Origin: G041228335 sp964580905
GTDB lineage: Bacteria > Pseudomonadota > Alphaproteobacteria > Puniceispirillales > UBA1172
NCBI GenBank assembly: GCA_964580905.1
Contig: CAZOLR010000020.1
Location: 1 to 36,906 of the forward strand
Reading direction: 5' to 3'
Length of the DNA stretch: 36,906 nucleotides
Part shown: positions 24,601 to 33,004 of the stretch, in pieces
Numbering within the stretch: the stretch's first letter is position 1
Layout of the letters: each line of letters begins with the position of its first letter
Translations under genes and position numbers: made by a program
The notes under the pieces: generated by a model
Seen by the model: the letters and a program-made list of their open reading frames with translations, nothing else
Told to the model about the DNA's origin: nothing
Databases searched by the model: none

Positions 24601-25946
24601 GCCTTAAGGCGGTTTTCGATCAGCCTGAACACGGCCCTCAGCCCCATGGCTTCCCCGCCTTTGGGATGCCCCGGCCTGTCCCCGAGATTCCATGCCATCA
24701 CATCGAGATGCGCCCAGGGAACCGGGCGTGCCAGAAAGCGCTTAAGAAATAATGCCGCTGTAATGGCCCCGCCGTAACGCGAGGTGCCGGTGGAGGACAG
24801 CGCCGCATATCCGGCGTCAAGATAACGATCATAAGGTGCGTGTAACGGCAGGGGCCATACGGGATCGGATGTTGCCTCACCGGCGGCAACCAGCTCCTTG
24901 CTTAAGGCCTCATCGTTTGAGAACAGCGCCGGCAATTCTGTTCCGACGGCTACCCGCGCCGCCCCGGTAAGGGTCGCAAAGTCGATCAGCAAATCTGGTT
25001 CATCCTGGGTAGCAAGATGGATGGCATCAGCCAGGATCAACCGGCCTTCCGCATCCGTGTTTCCCACCTCAACCGGTATCCCCGCCGCCGTATCAATCAC
25101 ATCAAGAGGCCGCATGGAGCGCGAGGATACGGCGTTCTCTGCGGTCGGAACAAGCACGCGCAGACGTATCTTCAGCCCCAGCGCCATGATAATGCGGGCA
25201 AGTCCGAGCACATGCGCCGCCCCGCCCATATCCTTCTTCATGATTTCCATCCCGCCGGAAGGTTTGAGATCAAGCCCGCCGCTGTCAAAGGTAACGCCCT
25301 TGCCGATCAGGGTAATGGCCGGCCCCTCATTCCCCCAGCGCAGATCAAGAAGGCGTGGCGGGCATTCCGCCGCCCGGCCGACGGTATCGATTGCCGGAAA
25401 TCTTTTGGTCAGCTCATCACCAATGGTCACATTCAGTTCAGCCGAAAACGCCACTGACAGATCACGCGCGGCATCTTCCATCCCTTGCGGGTTCAGGTAA
25501 TTGGCCGGCATGTTGATGAGATCCCGGGCAAGACAGATCCCTCCTGAAACAGCCTCAACCCGATGGCGTAAGGTTTCATCCTCAATGATCAGATCAGCCT
25601 TTGGCGCCGGTGCCTTCTGCCTGAACTTGTCAAACCTGTATTGCTGGAGAAGAAAGCCGATGGCGAATTCCTCGGCTTCATCCTGATCCGCAAGCGCATA
25701 GACACCCGCCGGCAGATTTCCGGCCCTGGCACCATCCACAAAAGCATCCTTTTTCCCCAGCACAACCTCAGCAATGCCGCCCTCATCCCCGGGGAAGGCA
25801 AGATGGGTGCCGGGCTTCGCGCTGAAACCGTGATCTTCAGTCCAGCGCCGACAGGAATCTGGCCTTTCCTCAAGCCAGGCCGCGATCTCATCAGGCAGAA
25901 GACGGAAGATACGACGAGATGTAGGCGTGGGGGCAACTACGGGCAT
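24597..25946 (-). CDS. M17-family leucyl aminopeptidase
   Basis: The 449-residue cytosolic peptidase removes N-terminal residues using two metal ions. The catalytic domain has the metal-binding GVTFDSGGLDLKP segment, the MKKDMGGAA Lys/Asp region and the M17 signature NTDAEGRL. The N-terminal domain is shorter than that of E. coli PepA, nearer the PepB-like or alphaproteobacterial cytosol-aminopeptidase type. The ATG at 25946 is preferred over 25952 because AAGGATAG lies at the correct distance from it. It is upstream-adjacent to the MATE gene but in the same direction, downstream of it. Confidence 0.93.
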   Translation of the reverse strand: MPVVAPTPTSRRIFRLLPDEIAAWLEERPDSCRRWTEDHGFSAKPGTHLAFPGDEGGIAEVVLGKKDAFVDGARAGNLPAGVYALADQDEAEEFAIGFLLQQYRFDKFRQKAPAPKADLIIEDETLRHRVEAVSGGICLARDLINMPANYLNPQGMEDAARDLSVAFSAELNVTIGDELTKRFPAIDTVGRAAECPPRLLDLRWGNEGPAITLIGKGVTFDSGGLDLKPSGGMEIMKKDMGGAAHVLGLARIIMALGLKIRLRVLVPTAENAVSSRSMRPLDVIDTAAGIPVEVGNTDAEGRLILADAIHLATQDEPDLLIDFATLTGAARVAVGTELPALFSNDEALSKELVAAGEATSDPVWPLPLHAPYDRYLDAGYAALSSTGTSRYGGAITAALFLKRFLARPVPWAHLDVMAWNLGDRPGHPKGGEAMGLRAVFRLIENRLKA

Positions 25947-25979
25947 GATCATCTATCCTTTTTGAAACATAGCTACATT

Positions 25980-27344
25980 CTAAGATGGCCCAGGCTCGGC
26001 TGAGCGAAAGACAATGTCAAGATTGAGCCATAAGGTCAGCCCGCGCAAGCCCAGTAAAACAAGAAAAGCGATCCAGATTCCGTCAATTCCGGCAAGATGC
26101 TCCCCGAGATAGAGGAGCGGGACAAAAATCAGCAGGGAGACCAGCATGGCGTTGCGCATCACTCGCGCCTCGGTCGCACCGATGAAAACACCATCCATTT
26201 GAAACGCCATGACCGAGATCACGGGCATCACCACCAGCCAGATCATGAGGCTGTCAACAAGCTCCAGAACTTCCGGCAGGCTGGTCAGGAAACGCATGAA
26301 GACCCCGCCACCAAGCGCCACCACCACTGCCATGGCCACCGCAGTGAGCATGGCCATAAGTGAGCTCTCCCGGATTGCAAGTTTGAGCCCCTCCGGATCA
26401 CGTCGGCCGATTGCATTCCCGGTCAGGGTTTCCGCAGCATGTGCAAAACCGTCAAGGCTATAGGACAGAATTCCAAAGACGACAAAACACAGTTGCGAGG
26501 CCGCCAGCGTGACATCATCGATGCCGCCCGCCACATTCAGCACCAGCACTTCTGCCAGCACAATAGCCATTGTCCGGATCGTCAGATCACGGCCGAGGGA
26601 GGCGTATTGCCGCAACGCCTGAAAGGTCATGATCTCCCTCGGGGCTGGTCTCGGCCAGCCGGATGGCCATCCCAGAACCCCGAATAAAAGAGCGAGACTG
26701 ACCACTGACCCTGCGTACTGGGCCAACACGCTGGCCAGAGCAACACCCGCAATGGTCATCCCGAAACCAAAGACAAGAACCAGATTGCCGATGATATTAA
26801 GACTGTTGATCACAACAATCTGGATCATGCAGTGTCTGATCCGCTGAAGACCGAAGAACACCCCGAGCATCACCATATTGAAACAGATGGCCGGACCGGC
26901 AAAGGCAAGCAGGGTGATATAGACCCCCATTCCTTCCAGCACTGCCTCCGACGCCGTCAGAAAGGATCTCGCCACCAACAGGAATGGCTGGCAAAGAATA
27001 AGAATCAATATCCCGATATTGATGGCGATAAAAACCGCCCGAAACAGATGCCTGAACACAGCATCGTGATTCCCCGCCCCATATGCTTGCGCCACCAGGC
27101 CTGTCGTTGCCATCCGCAGAAAGCCAAAAGCTGTTGTGATCAGACTGAAGACAAAACTGCCGAGGGCAACAGCGCCGATATAATGCGGACTGCCAAGGTG
27201 GCCCATGACAGCAGTATCAACCATACCGACAAAAGGGATGGTGACATTGGCCAGCATGATAGGCAATGTTATGGCCAACACCTTGCGGCGCAGGGCCTGA
27301 CGCGCCGACGACAAATTCAGGCTGTTTTCTGATGAAGTTTTCAT
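25980..27344 (-). CDS. MATE-family multidrug/cation exporter
   Basis: The 454-residue polytopic inner-membrane protein has 12 predicted helices in two homologous halves. N-terminal landmarks are LPIMLANVTIPFVGMVDTAVMGHLG and GLVAQAYGAGN, the standard MATE half-repeat. The layout is of the DinF/NorM branch. It would expel cationic or other small molecules by sodium or proton antiport; the substrate cannot be told. The start at 27344 lies next to an exact inverted repeat, and a weak AGGA is within that repeat. The aminopeptidase follows 33 bases on, so the two may be cotranscribed. Confidence 0.9.
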   Translation of the reverse strand: MKTSSENSLNLSSARQALRRKVLAITLPIMLANVTIPFVGMVDTAVMGHLGSPHYIGAVALGSFVFSLITTAFGFLRMATTGLVAQAYGAGNHDAVFRHLFRAVFIAINIGILILILCQPFLLVARSFLTASEAVLEGMGVYITLLAFAGPAICFNMVMLGVFFGLQRIRHCMIQIVVINSLNIIGNLVLVFGFGMTIAGVALASVLAQYAGSVVSLALLFGVLGWPSGWPRPAPREIMTFQALRQYASLGRDLTIRTMAIVLAEVLVLNVAGGIDDVTLAASQLCFVVFGILSYSLDGFAHAAETLTGNAIGRRDPEGLKLAIRESSLMAMLTAVAMAVVVALGGGVFMRFLTSLPEVLELVDSLMIWLVVMPVISVMAFQMDGVFIGATEARVMRNAMLVSLLIFVPLLYLGEHLAGIDGIWIAFLVLLGLRGLTLWLNLDIVFRSAEPGPS

Positions 27345-27350
27345 GTCTTA

Positions 27351-27365
27351 TGTCTATCCTAGACA
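27351..27365. promoter_or_regulatory. Inverted repeat at the MATE gene start
   Basis: TGTCTA-TCC-TAGACA is a perfect 6-bp inverted repeat starting 6 bases upstream of the MATE start codon. In the MATE-sense RNA the 3-base loop is GGA, part of the only plausible ribosome-binding sequence. It could therefore be an operator or a hairpin that occludes the ribosome site. Confidence 0.45.
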
Positions 27366-27414
27366 AAGTAACGTCAACCCGCCACGTTGAATGCGCATTA
27401 CGCCGGAAGTGACC

Positions 27415-29118
27415 ATGTTGTTTTCACCCATAAACCGGACAAGCACAAGAGCCATGGTGATACTTGCCCTGTTGCTTGGGGTGCTGGCATTCCTGCCCGG
27501 AATTGACCGCATCCCCCCGATGGACCGGGACGAAAGCCGGTTCGCCCAGGCAAGCAAACAGATGCTCGAAAGCGGTGATCTGGTCACGGTGCGCTTCCAG
27601 GAAGAGCTAAGGGCCAAGAAACCGGTGGGAATTTACTGGCTCCAATCAGCGTCTGCCGCCGTTTTCGGCAGTGATGCCATCTTGTCCTACCGCGTGCCAA
27701 GCCTCATTGCCGGTTTTGCCGTGATAGGCCTGGGGTTCGGGTTGGCGCGGCGACTCGTCACGGCGAGAGAGGCCGGTTTCGCCGCCATTCTCATGGCTAC
27801 AGGGCTGGTCATGGCCGCTGAAGCGCATCTGGCCAAAACCGATGCCATGCTGGTTGCGGTGACGCTGGCACAACAGGCGCTTCTCTTTCGGATATATTCA
27901 CTTTACAGGGACAAGCATCACATCTCCGGTCTGCTGGCCTTGGGTTTCTGGGCAACGATGGCGGCCGGAATTCTTATCAAAGGACCGATAACCCCGCTTG
28001 TTGCCGTACTGACACTGGCGGTGCTGGCGGGGCGTGAACGCAGCATCGGAGTGTTTGGTGCCACCCGCCCTGTTCTTGGTTTCCTTACACTAACGTCACT
28101 GGTGCTACCCTGGGTCATGCTTGTCACCAGCGCAACAGACGGGGCATTCCTGTCAACAGCCATCAAGGGTGATCTGGTCGGGAAACTTCAGTCAGGCCAG
28201 GAATCCCACGGAGCTCCTCCGCTTACCCACCTTGCCTTGTTGATAATCACTTTCTGGCCGGGCAGCCTTCTTCTGGCACGGGCCGTACCAGCTATCTGGA
28301 CTAAGAAATCAACGCCCGAATTTCTGTTTCTTCTGGGCTGGATCATTCCTTTCTGGCTCATCATTGAGCTCACGCCGACCAAACTGCCCCATTATTTTCT
28401 GCCGGTGATGCCGGCACTGGCGATATGTGCAAGCCTGGGTGTTTTTTATCAGCTTCCTGCCGGCAAAAAAACGCCTGACGATGCGACCGATCAGAGCGGT
28501 CCGTTCAGGCCGGGCCGGATCAAGAATCTCTTTACCTTACGGACAGCCATCATCGGCTGGGAAGTCTTGTTCGCGCTGGTAAGCATAGGTCTTGGAATGC
28601 TGGTGCTGGCGGCAACCACGTTTTACGGAGGTGACCGTCTTTATGGCTGGATCGGCCTTTTCTTGGCGGTGCTCATCGCCGGAGCGTCGGTTTTATGGAC
28701 CAGATGGCAGAAACCCGCATCGATAATTGCGATTGCCGGTCTGGCCGCCCTGTTTCATGCCAACACCTTTGGCTTTGTGTTGCCGTCACTTTCGGATATG
28801 CACCTTGCCCCCCGCATCACATCCACAATTGAGGCCATCACCCCACCGGCAGAAGCGGTCGCCGCCGCCGGATATCACGAACCTTCGCTTGTGTTCAGTC
28901 AGGGCACCGACACCCTCCTTTTCAGCCCTGCCGAAGCAGCGCTTTTTCTGGGCGAAGGCAGGAACGGGATTGCATTGGTGGAAACACGTGCGCTGGGCAG
29001 GTTTATGGATACGGCAATACAAGCCGGGATCAGCCTTGAGGAAGTGGCTAAAATCAGGGGCTTTAATATCTCACGCGGAAAGCGCGTGACCATTCACTTC
29101 TTCCGCGCTGCCAATTGA
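27415..29118 (+). CDS. ArnT-like GT83 glycosyltransferase
   Basis: The 567-residue polytopic inner-membrane transferase takes a sugar from a polyprenyl-phosphate carrier. Near the N-terminus MDRDESRFAQASKQML and the following KKPVGIYWLQ match the ArnT/PMT-type signature, whose Asp-Glu pair lies in the first periplasmic loop. About 12 hydrophobic helices occupy the first 430 residues, with a C-terminal extramembrane part. ArnT adds 4-amino-4-deoxyarabinose to lipid A, but nothing here fixes the sugar or acceptor. The ATG at 27415 with GGAAG upstream is preferred over 27391, which has no site. It starts a three-gene run with a GT2 enzyme and a LAB_N protein. Confidence 0.85.
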   Translation: MLFSPINRTSTRAMVILALLLGVLAFLPGIDRIPPMDRDESRFAQASKQMLESGDLVTVRFQEELRAKKPVGIYWLQSASAAVFGSDAILSYRVPSLIAGFAVIGLGFGLARRLVTAREAGFAAILMATGLVMAAEAHLAKTDAMLVAVTLAQQALLFRIYSLYRDKHHISGLLALGFWATMAAGILIKGPITPLVAVLTLAVLAGRERSIGVFGATRPVLGFLTLTSLVLPWVMLVTSATDGAFLSTAIKGDLVGKLQSGQESHGAPPLTHLALLIITFWPGSLLLARAVPAIWTKKSTPEFLFLLGWIIPFWLIIELTPTKLPHYFLPVMPALAICASLGVFYQLPAGKKTPDDATDQSGPFRPGRIKNLFTLRTAIIGWEVLFALVSIGLGMLVLAATTFYGGDRLYGWIGLFLAVLIAGASVLWTRWQKPASIIAIAGLAALFHANTFGFVLPSLSDMHLAPRITSTIEAITPPAEAVAAAGYHEPSLVFSQGTDTLLFSPAEAALFLGEGRNGIALVETRALGRFMDTAIQAGISLEEVAKIRGFNISRGKRVTIHFFRAAN

Positions 29119-29169
29119 CGCCTGATCCGTGCTTGAGTACAACGTATTTTCATTAAAACGAGATACAGC

Positions 29170-29946
29170 ATGGCCTCTTCAACGACCGCCCGCCGCCAGA
29201 CCAAAAGATCACCATCTGCGCCCGAACTCAGCGTAGTGGTCCCGGTGCTCAATGAGGCGGGGAATATCAAACCCCTTGTGATGGCTATTGTTGACGCCTT
29301 CAAAGGCCGCAATATCGAAATTGTCTATGTTGATGATGGCAGCACGGACAACACCCTGGCCGAACTCAGGGCGTTGCAGGCGGAAGTGCCGATGCTGCGG
29401 GTGATGGTTCACTCCCACCGCTCCGGGCAAAGCGCAGGGCTTCGCACAGGCATTCTTGCCGCCCGCGCCCCGCTTATCGCCACCCTTGATGGCGACGGGC
29501 AGAATCTGCCGGAAGATCTTGTCCGCCTTGAGAAGGAAGTGCATGCCCATCGGCCCGGACTGGTCATGGCCGCGGGCGTGCGGGTGAAAAGACAGGATGG
29601 TATGGCGAAACGATACGCTTCGGTCATGGCCCGGAAAATCCGCCGTCTTTTACTAAAGGATGATCATCCTGATACCGGTTGCGCCACCAAGGTTTTTGAC
29701 CGGGAGCTTTTTCTTCGCCTGCCATATTTTGATCATCTGCATCGGTTCATGCCGCCACTGGCGCGACGCGAAGGCGCCACGGTACTGGCTGTTCCGGTTG
29801 GACATGCCGCACGCAGTCAGGGCCAGTCCAAATACCGCACCCTTGATCGTCTGCTTGTCGGAATGAGTGACATTTTCGGGGTGATGTGGTTAATTCGCCG
29901 AAGCCCTAAAAACCTGAACGTGGAAGAACATAAAAATCATGGCTGA
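29170..29946 (+). CDS. GT2-family glycosyltransferase, dolichyl/polyprenyl-phosphate type
   Basis: The 258-residue GT-A-fold enzyme most resembles the DPM1-like group that loads a sugar on a polyprenyl phosphate. The nucleotide-sugar site is IVYVDDGSTDNT and the metal-binding DXD-like motif is TLDGDGQN. The family core QSAGLRTGI and a late SQGQSKYRTLDRL are present. It lacks the two C-terminal membrane helices found in ArnC and GtrB, so it is probably peripheral. Together with the preceding ArnT-like gene it could provide the lipid-linked donor. It overlaps the LAB_N gene by 8 bases. Confidence 0.88.
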   Translation: MASSTTARRQTKRSPSAPELSVVVPVLNEAGNIKPLVMAIVDAFKGRNIEIVYVDDGSTDNTLAELRALQAEVPMLRVMVHSHRSGQSAGLRTGILAARAPLIATLDGDGQNLPEDLVRLEKEVHAHRPGLVMAAGVRVKRQDGMAKRYASVMARKIRRLLLKDDHPDTGCATKVFDRELFLRLPYFDHLHRFMPPLARREGATVLAVPVGHAARSQGQSKYRTLDRLLVGMSDIFGVMWLIRRSPKNLNVEEHKNHG

Positions 29947-30349
29947 ATTTATCGCCTATCTTTCCGCCGGCATCGAGAGCTGTGCTGTTGCCGTATCCTG
30001 GTTTCTGATCACGCTTCTCCCCTTCCTGCCTCAGGATCTGCCTCAGCAGCCCGAACGGGTGATGATCGTGGTCGGTTTCGGCGGACAGTTCCTTTTCGCC
30101 ATGCGATTCATTATCCAATGGCTGACTTCCGAAGGTGCCAAGCGGAGCGTTATCCCCGTGGTGTTCTGGTATTTTTCCATCGGCGGCGGGTCTGTGCTTC
30201 TTCTCTATGCAATCTGGCGGCAGGATCCCGTCATCATCTGCGGCCAGGGGCTTGGTCTTTTCATTTACGTGCGTAACCTGATTTTCATTTTCCGTGAACG
30301 AAAAGAGGTTTCAGACCATTCTTCGGAAGACGGTACAAATCGGCGCTGA
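29939..30349 (+). CDS. LAB_N-domain membrane protein (lipid A biosynthesis N-terminal domain)
   Basis: The 136-residue membrane protein matches the LAB_N family across its length: GFGGQFLFAMRFIIQWL, then SEGAKRSVIPVVFWYFS, a glycine-rich helix and DPVIICGQGLGLFIYVRNL. It has about four hydrophobic stretches. The domain is found alone or fused to lipid A disaccharide synthase in some bacteria, and its biochemical role is not established. The 8-base overlap with the GT2 gene shows it belongs to the same transcript. A helper or lipid-carrier transport role in this cassette is inference. Confidence 0.87.
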   Translation: MAEFIAYLSAGIESCAVAVSWFLITLLPFLPQDLPQQPERVMIVVGFGGQFLFAMRFIIQWLTSEGAKRSVIPVVFWYFSIGGGSVLLLYAIWRQDPVIICGQGLGLFIYVRNLIFIFRERKEVSDHSSEDGTNRR

Positions 30350-30394
30350 CACCTCTTGAGATCAGGGTTTTACCTGAAAGGCCACAACCCGCAT

Positions 30395-30814
30395 CTAGAG
30401 ATCGGTTTCCGCCATACGCAGAATTTCATGCCAGTGCTCTTCGGCAATCGGCATCACGGAAAGTCTCGACTGACGGACAAGCGCCACCTCGGAAAGATGG
30501 GGATTGGCTTTGATATCGGCAAGCGTCACCGGTGTCCGCACAGGCTTGACGGCCTTGACATCGACCATCCCGAACCGGCCCGAGGCGTCCGTCGGATCCG
30601 GGTGATAAAGAGCGGATACCTCGACAATACCCATGATCCTCTTTTCATTGACCGAGTGATAGAAAAACCCGAGATCACCTATTTCCATGGCTTTCATGTT
30701 GTTGGAGGCCTGATAGTTCCGCACCCCGTCCCAGCCGGTACCATTTTCTCCGGCGGCGACCTGATCATCCCAGGACCATGTTCCGGGCTCGGATTTGAAA
30801 AGCCAGTACTTCAT
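30395..30814 (-). CDS. EVE-domain protein
   Basis: The 139-residue product is a stand-alone EVE (PUA-like) domain, starting MKYWLFKSEPGTWSWDDQV and including WDGVRNYQASNNMK, GDLGFFYHSV and GIVEV. This domain binds modified bases in DNA or RNA in known cases. The ATG at 30814 has AGAGGAGAA upstream; an earlier in-frame start lies in the spacer before gpsA and is less likely. In this group EVE proteins are often found beside gpsA and tsaD, and tsaD itself makes a tRNA base modification. That link is suggestive only. Confidence 0.9.
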   Translation of the reverse strand: MKYWLFKSEPGTWSWDDQVAAGENGTGWDGVRNYQASNNMKAMEIGDLGFFYHSVNEKRIMGIVEVSALYHPDPTDASGRFGMVDVKAVKPVRTPVTLADIKANPHLSEVALVRQSRLSVMPIAEEHWHEILRMAETDL

Positions 30815-30833
30815 TGATGTTCTCCTCTGGTTT

Positions 30834-31820
30834 CTATTCAATGTCGGCGCTGGCCCATTCGCTGTCAACCGGGCGAGAGAGAAGCCGTCTTATCTCTGCC
30901 GTGATATCTGCCCCGTCGAGCACCTTTACCACCGCCTCGGTAATGGGCATTTCAATACCTTCCGTTTTGGCGCGGTTTAAAATGACCGGCGCCGAGCGTG
31001 CGCCCTCCGCCAGTTTGTCTGGCAGATCCGTACCCTTGCCAATGGCAAGCCCATAGGCAAAATTGCGGGAATGCGGTCCGGCGCAGGTCAGCATCATGTC
31101 CCCCAAACCGGCCAGACCAAAGAGAGTTTCGCGCTTTCCACCCAGTTTCAGCGCAAACCTCGCGGCCTCAGCAAGTCCCCTTGTGATCACGGCCGCGCGT
31201 GCGTTATCGCCGAAATCAAGACCGGTGATGATACCGGAAGCAATGGCAATCACGTTTTTCACCGCACCACCAACAGCAACACCGACCGGATCATCGCTTG
31301 TGTAAACCCGAATCGAGCTGTTCTCAAAAAGAAACGAAAACAGTCCTGCGGCGTCAGCATGGCCTGATGCCGATACCAGCGCCGCCGGTTTTCCTTGCGC
31401 GACTTCATCGGCAAAACTTGGCCCGCTGAGCATCACGGATGGATGTGGCAAAGCCCTTGCCGTGAATTCAGGGATCAGCGCATTGGACCCGGGCAACAGG
31501 CCTTTCGCCGCCCAGGCAACAGGAATATCTGCCGAAAGATGAGAGGTGAGCGTTTCTGCCGCCATCTCGGTCGCTGCCACCGGTAACACCACCAGAGCCG
31601 CGTCCACCCCTTCAAATACGGGCGCCGGATCTGTCGATACAAGGGCTGGCGCCGATACAGGCTGATTGATCATGGGGGACCAGCCAGCCATAAGCTGATC
31701 TGCCATTTCCGCCTGCCGGACCAGCACCCCCACGTGGTGACCCTGGACAGTAAGTGCCGATGCCAGCGCACTGCCCCATGCCCCGCCGCCAAGGACAGCG
31801 ATTTTCCTTGGCGTGGTCAT
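30834..31820 (-). CDS. gpsA: NAD(P)-dependent glycerol-3-phosphate dehydrogenase
   Basis: The 328-residue enzyme makes sn-glycerol 3-phosphate from dihydroxyacetone phosphate for phospholipid synthesis. The Rossmann loop VLGGGAWGSALASAL opens the protein. The substrate-site segments are AWAAKGLLPGS, LSGPSFADEVAQGKP and GGAVKNVIAIASGI, with GLAGLGDMMLTC in the C-terminal domain. Its start codon overlaps the tsaD stop by 4 bases, so the pair is coupled. The EVE gene follows 19 bases on. Confidence 0.96.
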   Translation of the reverse strand: MTTPRKIAVLGGGAWGSALASALTVQGHHVGVLVRQAEMADQLMAGWSPMINQPVSAPALVSTDPAPVFEGVDAALVVLPVAATEMAAETLTSHLSADIPVAWAAKGLLPGSNALIPEFTARALPHPSVMLSGPSFADEVAQGKPAALVSASGHADAAGLFSFLFENSSIRVYTSDDPVGVAVGGAVKNVIAIASGIITGLDFGDNARAAVITRGLAEAARFALKLGGKRETLFGLAGLGDMMLTCAGPHSRNFAYGLAIGKGTDLPDKLAEGARSAPVILNRAKTEGIEMPITEAVVKVLDGADITAEIRRLLSRPVDSEWASADIE

Positions 31821-32905
31821 GTCCGCACCCCCCTGCCTGCAGGCGGTACAGCATCAGGATCAAGGGGCCAGCGTGGACGTGGCGTGAAATCAAGCTCATC
31901 GCCTGCATCGCCTGCCTTTTGTCGTTCGATAGCCGCCCAGGCAATCATGACCGCATTATCTGTGCATAATCCGGGTGGCGGGGCATGGAAAGCAAATCCC
32001 CTTTTTTCAGCGACCTCCTCAAGTCTGGACCGTACCTTTGCATTCGCACCGACCCCGCCTGCCACCACGAAAGCAGGCCTGGCAACATCATGGTCTTCAG
32101 CAAATCGCCGCATCGCTCTCTCGGACCGACTGCCAAGGCTGTCTGCGATTGCCCGTTCAAGAGAGGCGGCAAGATCGGCGACAGAAGCATTTCGTTCTTC
32201 ACCTTCAGGCAGGGGAGCAATATCGTTGTGATACGCCGTACGGATGGCCGTTTTCATACCGGAGAAGGAAAAATGGCAACCCGGTTTGTTTTCAAGTGGC
32301 CGCGGCAGAACAAATGCCTGATCATTTCCGTTGCGTGCGGCCGCCTCTATCCTTGGTCCGCCAGGCATTCCAAGACCAAGTATCTGGGCAGATTTATCAA
32401 AAGCTTCACCGGCGGCATCATCAAGGGTTGTGCCATAGCGGATATAATCCCCCGGCCCCCGAACCGCCAGGAGTTGCGTATGCCCGCCTGAGACCAACAG
32501 CATCAGATAGGGAAAGGGAACATTTCCGGTCAACCTTGCGGTCAGCGCGTGGCCTTCAAGGTGATTGACCCCATAAAAGGGGATATCACCGCCAAGAGCA
32601 ATGGCTTTTGCCGTCACTGTCCCCACCAGCACACCGCCGATAAGCCCGGGCCCGCCCGTCGCCGCCACCGCGCTGATATCACCCATACGAATACCCGCTT
32701 CGGCAAGTGCCTTTTCAATAACTTCATCAATCAGGGTCAGATGGGCACGCGCGGCCACTTCAGGGACAACCCCGCCATGACGGGCATGATCGTCAATCTG
32801 GCTGGCAATGATATTTGCGCAGATCTGCCCATCTGTGGAAACCACCGCCGCCGCGGTTTCATCACAGCTGGTTTCTATTCCAAGAAACATTTCAGCATCT
32901 GCCAT
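31817..32905 (-). CDS. tsaD: tRNA threonylcarbamoyladenosine transferase subunit
   Basis: The 362-residue metal-binding ASKHA protein transfers the threonylcarbamoyl group to A37 of ANN-reading tRNAs, with TsaB and TsaE. It begins FLGIETSCDETAAAVV; the iron-binding HxExH is NHLEGHALTAR, and LVSGGHTQLL and TTLDDAAGEAFDK are also diagnostic. The ATG at 32905 has AGGTGTG upstream; a GTG three codons earlier is less likely. It is divergent from hemC across 99 bases, and neither side has a clear promoter. Confidence 0.96.
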   Translation of the reverse strand: MADAEMFLGIETSCDETAAAVVSTDGQICANIIASQIDDHARHGGVVPEVAARAHLTLIDEVIEKALAEAGIRMGDISAVAATGGPGLIGGVLVGTVTAKAIALGGDIPFYGVNHLEGHALTARLTGNVPFPYLMLLVSGGHTQLLAVRGPGDYIRYGTTLDDAAGEAFDKSAQILGLGMPGGPRIEAAARNGNDQAFVLPRPLENKPGCHFSFSGMKTAIRTAYHNDIAPLPEGEERNASVADLAASLERAIADSLGSRSERAMRRFAEDHDVARPAFVVAGGVGANAKVRSRLEEVAEKRGFAFHAPPPGLCTDNAVMIAWAAIERQKAGDAGDELDFTPRPRWPLDPDAVPPAGRGVRT

Positions 32906-33004
32906 TTGACACACCTGTCCCTTAAGACGACTTACCTGACATTATCATACACCAACAGATCTATTTTCCTTTACCAAAGCCATAACCGCAAGGTAAAGAA
33001 AGGT

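Noticed and set aside
30362..30377. TCAGG-GTTTTA-CCTGA hairpin between the convergent LAB_N and EVE genes
   Set aside because: The stem is only 5 bp and no T-run follows on either strand, so it is not supported as a terminator.
32549..33004. N-terminal extension of hemC reaching far upstream
   Set aside because: It runs antisense through tsaD, and the hemC family start lies at 33005 with a suitable ribosome site.
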